The notes beneath the pieces are model-generated. The model was not told the DNA's origin. It was given only the letters and a program-made list of their open reading frames with translations, and searched no databases. A stretch of DNA of 64,000 nucleotides from Hansfordia pulvinata (Eukaryota; Ascomycota; Sordariomycetes; Xylariales). The position numbers were made by a program, and so were the translations under genes. The stretch lies in assembly GCA_006538405.1 (NCBI GenBank), contig BJKQ01000006.1, positions 2,813,001-2,877,000 of the forward strand, in the 5' to 3' direction. Shown one piece after another: positions 56,617 through 64,000 of the stretch. How positions within the stretch are numbered: position 1 is the first letter of the stretch; every line of letters begins with the position of its first letter.

Positions 56617-59191
56617 ATGATGCACTCGCAGCCGCAGAGCGACCTGTATAATAACCTGGGCTCGTCGCCCCAGGGCCCGCCGCTGACGCTGTCGACGACG
56701 ACACTCGGGCCGTACCGCCACAGGGGCTCAAACTCGTCGGAGCACGACGGCCTGGACGACCTGGACTTGGCATCGGCGTCATCGCAGCACCGGTTCCCCC
56801 TGCTGACCGAGCACTCGTCGCCGACGGAGCACTACCCGTGCCACCCAGACTTTGCCCACCACCCGTCCATCGACCTCAGCGCCCTCGACATTGCCTCAGC
56901 CACCTCGGCCGGCCTGGCCGCCTCGGACATCGACTCGCTGCACGCGTCCTCCTGGCACTCGGTGCTGCAGGACGAATATTCGCAAATGTCCCACGGCGGC
57001 GGGTTCGACCACCACCAGAACCACCACCACCAGCCGCACCCGCTCGACGGCATTCACCCCCACCACCACCAGCACGAGCAGCATGAACAGCATCATCATC
57101 ATCATCATCACCAGCTGCTTCAGCAGCAGCAGCAGCACGAACAGCACCAACACCAACACCAGCAGCACCAAGAGCTGGAGCAGCATCTGGTCACCCCTGC
57201 TGCTGAGCAGAGACCGCATGGTCAGCTGGTCAGCAAGATTGTTATCGACCCGCCTCACCTGGACGAGTGGCGCGAGAGGCTATTCAACGTCGACGAAACC
57301 ATAGTTCTGTCCAACGAGGAGTATGTGTTGAGTAGAGATCACCAGAATCTCCCTTTCCCCCTTCACCTGTACCAAAAAAAAAAGACCATATTGCTGACCG
57401 ACCTCTCGGCCCTCCCCTGCCCCAGGTTCGAGACGTACTTCCCGCACATCGACAACGTGTACTCGCACCGCTCGACGCAAAAGTACAAGCGCAAGCCTTT
57501 CGTCTCGCACTACTGGGACTGCCGGCTCAAGGGACGGCCCTCGGGGACGCCCAAGTCGGACGACCCGTCCAAGCGCAAGCGCAAGCGCAACGCCCGCGAG
57601 CGCGACCTGTGCGACGTCAAGATCAAGATCACCGAGTACTTCCCGGGGGCCACGATCCAGGCGGATGGCGGCGACGAGGTGCAGCAGCAGCAGGGCGGGA
57701 GCAGCAGCAGCGTCCACAGCGCCGGCCAGCAGCAGCAGCAACTGCAGCCGGGCTTCGACGGCGAGAGGTTCTGGACGATTCAGCGCGTCAACGGCAACGG
57801 CGGCAACGGCAAGGGAGATGGCGTCGCCGGCCCGCACAAGCACACCCTGCAGAAGAGCGACGAGATCAAGAGGTCCACCGTCCAGAGATACCTCGCCTCG
57901 CAGCAGAAGGAGGCCAGGAGGGCCCAGGTACCGCTTCCCCCTCTCCTGCTTCGCCTCCCCTGTTCTCCCTCCAGCGCGCTAACCGACCCGATTCGCAGAA
58001 ACCGCTCCAGAGAAAGACGACGGGCGTCGCGCTGGCGACGGCCCGGAGGCACAGCAAAGAGCAAGACATCAAGCTGTACGCCTCGTGCTTCTGGTGAGTT
58101 TTCTTTTTCCCCTGTTTATTTCATTCCCTTACCCCCCCTCCCTTCTCCTCTTCTCCCTTTGACCACTGTTGACAACAGACATCTTGTCGCCCTGGAGATG
58201 AAGCCCCTTTTCACAGCGCGTCTGGATCGCACTCGAGGCCAAGGGCATGGCGTACCAGTACTGCGAGACGGACCCGTTCAAGCGGCCCACGCAGCTCCTC
58301 GAGGCCAACCCGCGCGGTACCGTCCCGGCGATCCGCGAGGGAGAGTGGGCGAGCGGCGAGAGCGCCATCATTCTCGAATATGTGCGTTTGCCCCCCCCTT
58401 CTCTCCCCTTCACTTTTCCTGTGGTGGCTTTTTTTCCAGTTTTGATTCTCTTCGATAACACGAGAGCTGACCTCCCGCCGGTTCCAGCTCGAGGACCGTA
58501 ACCACCGCGTGCCCCTGTTCCCAACCGATCCGAGACTGAGAGCCAACTGTCGCGTATGGATCGATTATGTAAGGAGCACCCCCCCCTTTTTTTCTTTTCT
58601 TTTTTTTATTCCTCTCCCTTTCTCTTCTCTTCCATACTTTGGCATAGAGGCATAGAGGCTGACGACCCTCGATGCCCACGCTCCAGATCAACGCGAGCAT
58701 AGTCCCCGACTTCCTGGCCCTGGCGCGCGCCGTCGACCTGGGCCAGCAGCACGAGTGCACCGAGCGGCTGCAGACCAGCGTTGGGGCGCTTGTCCAGGCT
58801 GCTGATGAGAGGGTATGTCCTCATGTCCCCCCCCAACCCAACCCCATCTCTTCCTTCTCTTTCTCACGCGCAAGATGTTCAGGGCCCCTACTTCCTCGGC
58901 CGCGACCTGAGCCTGGTGGACATCCACCTGGCGCCCTTTGTCCTGCGCATGCCGCGCATCCTGCGCGACCTGCGCGGCTGGGCAGACCCCATCCCCGGCA
59001 CCCGCTGGCACGCCTGGGCCGAGGCCCTCGAGCACAACCCCCACGTCCAGGCCACCACCAGCCAGCGCGACCTGTACCTCGACACCTTTGACGTCCTGGT
59101 CGCCAGCGCCGAGCTCACTCCCGCCGTCGCCGCCGGCAGCGCCGTCATGGCTGGCTCTTCGGTTGGCGGCGGCGGGTGGGCAGTGGCGTGA
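56617..59191 (+). CDS. Basic/low-complexity N-terminal region fused to an omega-like glutathione S-transferase, 664 aa
   Basis: Exons: 56617-57320, 57426-57927, 57999-58093, 58204-58381, 58488-58568, 58687-58812, 58883-59191; 1,995 nt, all phases close, no frame problem. Residues 1-215 are low complexity with poly-His and poly-Gln runs. Residues about 220-400 form a distinct, ordered basic region: FPHIDNVYSHRSTQKYKRKP, VSHYWDCRLKGRP, a Lys/Arg cluster SKRKRKRNARERD like a nuclear localisation signal, then DVKIKITEYFPG and HTLQKSDEIKRSTVQRYL. I do not recognise it. Residues about 425-640 are a GST: strand LYASCFCPFSQRVWIALE with Cys434 in the CPF motif of omega/thiol-transferase GSTs, NPRGTVPAI (cis-Pro), ESAIILEYLED, then the helical domain GPYFLGRDLSLVDIHLAPF. 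The Cys434 codon is split by intron 3. A nuclear, glutathione-responsive regulator or redox enzyme is possible; this is inference. Confidence 0.85.
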
Positions 59192-59994
59192 AGAAATGAG
59201 ATTTGAGGGGGGGGAGGGGGGGGGGGGGTTGAAAAAGAGCGGAGAAAAGAAAACCAATGCCTTCCCCTCACCTCCTTTTTCTTTTTAGATGTTCTGTTTC
59301 CCTTGGTTTTTCTGGTTTTTCTTTTCAGACACAATCTTCCTTGTAATAGACGAGATTCGATCTTGTTAGTCAAAGAAAGCTCGGGCAGTGATGGGGCAGC
59401 CAGTGTACGTACAGCTCTGAGGTTTGAGGGAAGAAAAGAACTCACGACGCCAAAACACAAGAATATACACCCGACCGGGCCGGATTGGTGAGAGGGAGGG
59501 AGGGGAGGGCAGGGAGACTCCTTTCTTTAAGAGACGGCGGATCGGTGGGAGTTGACGATGCAGTCGTTCGCGGGGATCTTGTCGATTTATACAACGCCAG
59601 AGACTTTTTGTACTATGTGTGCGCGCACTCCTCACCCTCCTCCTCCTCCTTCTGTCTGTTCCCTTCTGGCAGCGGACCCCCAGTCACTTCACCGGCCACG
59701 TGCGGCCCACGCCCGCAGAGGCTTGGATAATAATCCATGCGCAAACGTGACAACGAGCCACGCCCCGTCCACGCCAGCCAAGGGGTCATGCCAACCCCCT
59801 CAGCGTGGCCGTGTTGGAGATAGCCGCTTCTCCAGTTTTACTGGGGCTTCTCCGCTGCGTCGCGGCTATTCCCTCCAGACGAACCGAGGCCGGTACGGCT
59901 CGTAGATTGCACGTCTGCCCCGCCAGTCGGACACGAGGCTTTCATCGTACCCAAAATAAATAGTCAACATCTTCTCGTATTCATGGCAATTGTT
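59192..59994. other. Convergent intergenic region, GST fusion / major facilitator
   Basis: About 800 bp holding two 3' UTRs; G-rich and T-rich simple stretches right after the GST stop, nothing else. Confidence 0.4.
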
Positions 59995-62377
59995 TCAGGG
60001 AGGCTGTCCGACCAGCGTCGTTGCGCCGCCGCGGCCAACGCTCCCCGCATCGGCCCCTGCGCCGTAGGTGCTGTGGAAAGCCGGCGGCGCAGACTCGTGC
60101 CCGTACCCAGAGGCATATATCTCTTCTGCACCAGGCCCAGCCGACCCGTTTGAGCGCCGGAACCGTCGCCTGATTTGCTCAAGTTTGTCTCTGACCGTGA
60201 TCAGTTCCCCCTCAAGTCTCGCCTTCTCACGACCTCCCCCAAGATCCTCCAGATTCTTGTTCTCCAACACCGTCCGGCCATTGCTCAGCCAGACCCGCCT
60301 TTGAGGGTCCGGCACGTAGGCCCAGCTGTAAATGGCCCCCAGCAGAAGCATCGACCCGAAAAGCACAAAGATGAGCCCCTGGCGGGTAGGGCTGTGGTAT
60401 CCCGAATTGATTCCATATACCAACAGGACGGCGATCAGGCTCCCCATTTTGCCGGCGGCTGCGGAGATGCCATGGCACGTGCAGCGATAACACGTGGGGA
60501 AAACCTCGGCGGGAAGAATAAAGGTCAAAGTGTTGGCGCCAAAGTTGAAGGCGAAATGGCAGATGGCCACGAGAACAACGGTTGCGTGTGCCCCGCTGGT
60601 ATGGCTGACACCGTAGAACACACCCCCAGTGATGACGAAGAGTATAGATAGGCAGACGAACGACGTCGTCAGCCACGTCTTGCGGGAGATTCGGTTGGCA
60701 AAGTAGATGAAGCAAAGGCTGCCGAGGATGGAGCTTATGGATACAGTCATCAGGTACTGCTGGGACTGCTCCACCAGTACCTCGCTCACCGTGAGGCACG
60801 GTCTGGTAGCGTCGGTCGCCCACGAGGGCCGTCTGCCCTGCTCCCGCCACCCAGGCAGCGTGGAATTGCCGCCTTCGAGGGAAGAATGCCAGCAAGCGAG
60901 ACTCTCATCCAGCGGTGATGGAAGGCTCGTGGCCCAGATATCGGATATCGTCCCTCTATTGTCGAGGGAAAAGCCATAGAAGCCAACATCGAGGCTGCAC
61001 ATTGTTTCGTGTCAGTCAGTGACGGCGGCGGAGTTCAAAGTCGCTCGCGGAGGGTACCCACAGAAACCATGACATGGCCGTGCCCAGGAGGTAGAGCCAG
61101 TTGCCGTCTCGGATGAAGTACTTGTATAAGTCGTCCTTGGAGTACTGCCGCGGCATGGGCAGCGGCGAACGCTGATGGGCGGGCGAAACCAGGCTAATGT
61201 CGTTCCCGGCGCCGGCTGTCTCGCCATACACGCGCTGTGTATCTCTCAAAGCGCGTGCCGGCTTGCTTTTGACTTCGAGGCTGTACAGGCCACAGTCATA
61301 CAGGAAGAACCGGAAGATGATGGCCAACAGGGCGGGGATAGCCCCGGAGCCCGTCACGATGCGCCAGATACCGTCAATGATCTGCCTGCATTCGTCTTCG
61401 TAGCGGGTGTTCAGGCCGCACTGCATTTCTCGAAGCTTGTATTCGTTTTCCCGGCCCAGGACGACCCAAAGGCCGACAAGCTGAGCCAGGGCCTGGCCGA
61501 CGGGCTGCATGAGAAAGACAGAAGAGAGCATCGTGGGCCGGGAACTTGTGCTCGACCACTCGGACGTGATGACGGCGCTGAGGGGGTACTCGGCTCCGAT
61601 GCCTGGTGCTATTAGCTTCTTGCTGTGGCGAGTTTGAGCGCCAGATATTCACGGTGCGTATGTACCTATTCCCATGACGAAGCGCCACTATTCACAGGGA
61701 GCAAGGCGGGGTCAGCAAGCAGCCAGGGGCATCGCAGAAGGGGCAGGGGGCGGCTGGATGATGCTCACCCAAACGAAAGACCCGAGGAACGACATGTTGT
61801 TCAAGCCCATGCTGCTAGTGGCAACGCCTATGGTGGACACGATGACGAGGGCCAACTCGACGCCGTAAAGGCGCGTACGGCCAAAGCGATCGGCCAGATA
61901 GCCGAAAAGGAGCTGGCCGAGGATGGAACCGAGCAGAGTGAAAACATTGATGAGGATGCTCTGATATCTCGAGTCGGGGAAATAGACATAGGATATCGAG
62001 GCCATGATGACGTTTGTGGAGAAGAGGTTATAGCTGGGCCGGCCAAGGCGAGACACGTTAGTGGGCGCCCGGCACAGCCGTCGCGGCCAACATGAGCGAC
62101 GAAGAGAGACAGAGACTCACGAGTCGGTCAGGAAGCCAGAGGCGGCCACGGCCCAGATGCGCAGGTTCCAAGAATTGAGGTCGAGCTCATAGCGCAGCTG
62201 CTGGCGATCCTGGGACGAGATGCATGTGAGCGAGGGTGGGACGGTGGGGCGCGGGCAGACAAGCAAGCTCACCTGTAGATCGCGGGAGGGCAGAGCGGAG
62301 CTGTCAAAGCCGAGAAAGCCACGGTTGTGGCGCTTTTCGATGTAGAAGCCATCGTCGTTAAGGATGGACGACGACAT
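59995..62377 (-). CDS. Major facilitator of the PHS family (phosphate / glycerophosphodiester permease type)
   Basis: Twelve-helix proton symporter of the plasma membrane, 673 residues. Exons: 62377-62273, 62209-62121, 62033-61769, 61687-61666, 61602-61062, 60994-59995; 2,022 nt, in frame. PHS signatures: SGFLTDSYNLFSTNVI in helix 1, GQLLFGYLADRFGRTRLYG (MFS loop 2-3), RFVMGIGIGAEYPLSAVITS assembled from exon 4 (22 nt) and exon 5, LDVGFYGFSLDNRG in the second half, and FNFGANTLTFILPAEVFPT followed by CHGISAAAGKMGSLIA. Between these, a central loop of about 80 residues. The C-terminal tail is long, with a short coiled segment (LEGELITVRDKLEQIRRR). Family members carry inorganic phosphate (Pho84) or glycerophosphoinositol (Git1); the sequence alone does not separate them, though ASN-rather than the Pho84-typical residues make a Git1-like or unassigned substrate slightly more likely. 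Confidence 0.9.
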
Positions 62378-62570
62378 GCTGAAGCGCGGCGGTGGCGTGT
62401 CGCGCAGAGGCCGGCGACATGGGGTCGGACTGGCGATGGGAGGAAAAAGAGGGCAAGAGGGACTGGGGAGGCTCAGCCCGAGCCCGGGAGGCGAGTGCTC
62501 GGACGGGCACGGCGGAGAGGGACGATGGGGAGCAGAGGGTGGCCGTTCATCACGTATTGGTGTCGTCTGG

Positions 62571-62600
62571 TGTGGTGTGGTGTGGTATGGTGTGGTGTGG
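62571..62600. repeat. Pentanucleotide microsatellite (TGTGG)6
   Basis: Six TGTGG units, one TATGG, about 195 bp upstream of the PHS-transporter ATG. Confidence 0.9.
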
Positions 62601-63494
62601 GAGGTCGGCAAGGCGCGCGAGAATATACCTACCTACCTACCGACTCGTACCCCCTGAGAAGCAAGTACATAAGGTATCTGGGTAATGAAGGTACCTACCT
62701 AATCATCACCGCGACCGAATGGAAGCAAGTCCGAGTACTCGGACGAGTAGTGCATGTAGGTAGGAGATCGACCCGTTACCTGGGAGCAGTGGTGAAGGTC
62801 GACGTCGTAGCGACAACTCCAGGATTGATCAATGTGGGTCGGGGTCCTGGGCCGGGTTTGGTTTGGTCTGGGTCTGGAACCTCCGATGCGAGTGCATGTA
62901 CCGAGTACCCAGCGCCCGGGTCTTCTGTCTCTTCTGTCAACAAGATCGCCAACGTCCACTGGTATCCCACGAGAATGCTCTTATTAATGATAGTAGCTTC
63001 ATCAATAAGATGTGACCACCAATTGTTAATCCAATTTGTCTACTCGTAGAACCCTACCGATAGTTATATATACCTAAGTCATTAGGTAGTCAACGTATGT
63101 AGCCATCGAATCAACCTTGATACCTACTCGTACACACGAGTACATTAAGTAATCCATCGCGCAGCCTCATACCCGTACTGATGAACGGCCATGCAGCGGG
63201 AGGGTTGACGAGACGCGGTTCCATGATGGATGCTGTGCGCCCTGATGACTGCGCGTACCTAATTGTGGGGGTTTGCCGCTCTTTGCGGCATCCGTCCTTG
63301 TCGCACACCCGGACACAGGTACCCGAGGTCTTGTTCTGAATGCCATGCGATTGAGGCAGAGACTCACATAGATCGTACCGGGTAGGGTTCCTGACCCCTT
63401 TCCCAGTGGCAACGAATTGCAAAACTTGCACAGATGCGGGTGAGCATCAACTAAGAATACACCTATGGAGATGGAGATGGAAGGCCGACAGTGT

Positions 63495-63521
63495 TCTCTC
63501 TCTCTCTCTCTCTCTCTCTCT
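63495..63521. repeat. (CT)13 microsatellite
   Basis: Thirteen TC/CT units in noncoding sequence. Confidence 0.9.
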
Positions 63522-64000
63522 GTCAGCTTAGTCTTAAAATGCCCATGTTTACCTGGTATCTACCAGCTACTCGTACCTATCTTATTATGTAGGTATCTTT
63601 CAGAGCGATGAACTCGTACTTTGCTTCTTCCGCGGTTCGTTCGCTTCGGCGGCCGAGACTGCAAACAGGCTGCCACCGGCGATCCGCCCGCCCACCCGAC
63701 GGGCTGAGGGACCCCATCGTTGCCCGTTGCGCTAGTAAAATTCGTACAGTGGTTGACGCGCATGAGGACGATCAGCCAAGGGACTGATGGGACGTCCCAT
63801 TGCGGCCATGACAATCGAGGGCTGATGAACCCTCACTGCATCACTGCATATGAAGAGACTTCAATACGCATTCAACGCCCTGCACGAGTACTCGTCCTTG
63901 CAGACCATACGAGACAATAGGTTAGGTAGGTTAAGTACATGTAAGTAAGGTGTTAGGTCGTCCGTCCCAACATTGAAGTATCCAATACTCGTGGCTCCTC

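Larger units (their letters stand above)
62378..64000. other. Upstream region of the PHS transporter and right edge
   Basis: Promoter of the transporter, with a (TGTGG)n array within 200 bp of the ATG. From 62630 to the edge it is AT-richer with many TACCTACC, ACTCGTA and GTACC words, and a (CT)n tract. No gene recognised up to the window edge. Confidence 0.45.

Noticed and set aside
58085..58210. GST lacking its catalytic cysteine (Trp in place of Cys before Pro-Phe)
   Set aside because: Trp appears only if the intron is read through; with the acceptor at 58203 the codon becomes TGC and gives CPF.

Overview
The window is nuclear DNA of a filamentous ascomycete (Pezizomycotina, most likely Sordariomycetes; order not determined). 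The evidence is short spliceosomal introns with GTRNGT donors and CTAAC-type branch sites, GC-rich third codon positions, Zn(II)2Cys6 regulators, a HET-domain protein, a CBM18 chitin deacetylase and large intergenic gaps full of microsatellites. There are no operons. Most genes are single units separated by 0.8-6 kb. I found no tRNA, rRNA, transposon ORF or CRISPR array.

Layout, left to right: a Zn(II)2Cys6 regulator running off the left edge (-, 1-1480); a full-length ABCB/MDR ABC transporter (+, 2286-6645); a small conserved protein (-, 7696-7995); a 5.5 kb gap; a B-type mitotic cyclin (-, 13486-15208); a 4.6 kb gap; mitochondrial ribosomal protein uL2m (+, 19840-21164); a HET-domain protein (+, 22528-24471); a secreted chitin deacetylase with two CBM18 modules (-, 25227-26855); a 5.9 kb gap; a PAP2 lipid phosphatase (+, 32752-34152); a small secreted protein (-, 35296-35637); the casein kinase 2 beta subunit (-, 37781-39806); the Rab6-GEF subunit RIC1 (-, 41807-45371); a THO-complex WD40 protein, TEX1/THOC3 (+, 46919-48315); a second Zn(II)2Cys6 regulator (+, 50445-53551); a basic/low-complexity protein fused to an omega-like glutathione S-transferase (+, 56617-59191); and a PHS-family major facilitator (-, 59995-62377). 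About half are housekeeping genes (cell cycle, CK2, mitoribosome, mRNA export, Golgi traffic). The rest are typical accessory genes of a soil, plant- or insect-associated fungus (efflux, cell-wall remodelling, self/non-self recognition). The gene set shows no biosynthetic cluster.

The most useful observation is a repeated defect. The ABC transporter, uL2m, the chitin deacetylase and probably RIC1 each have a conserved reading frame broken by what looks like one missing base inside a homopolymer run, and no intron can repair it in the first three. Four such breaks in 64 kb suggest homopolymer under-calling in the assembly rather than four pseudogenes, and automatic annotation will misread these genes. 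The most interesting biology is the GST fusion, in which the codon for the predicted catalytic cysteine is created by splicing. A perfect 14-bp palindrome also occurs three times in separate intergenic regions. I found no convincing new multi-gene system.
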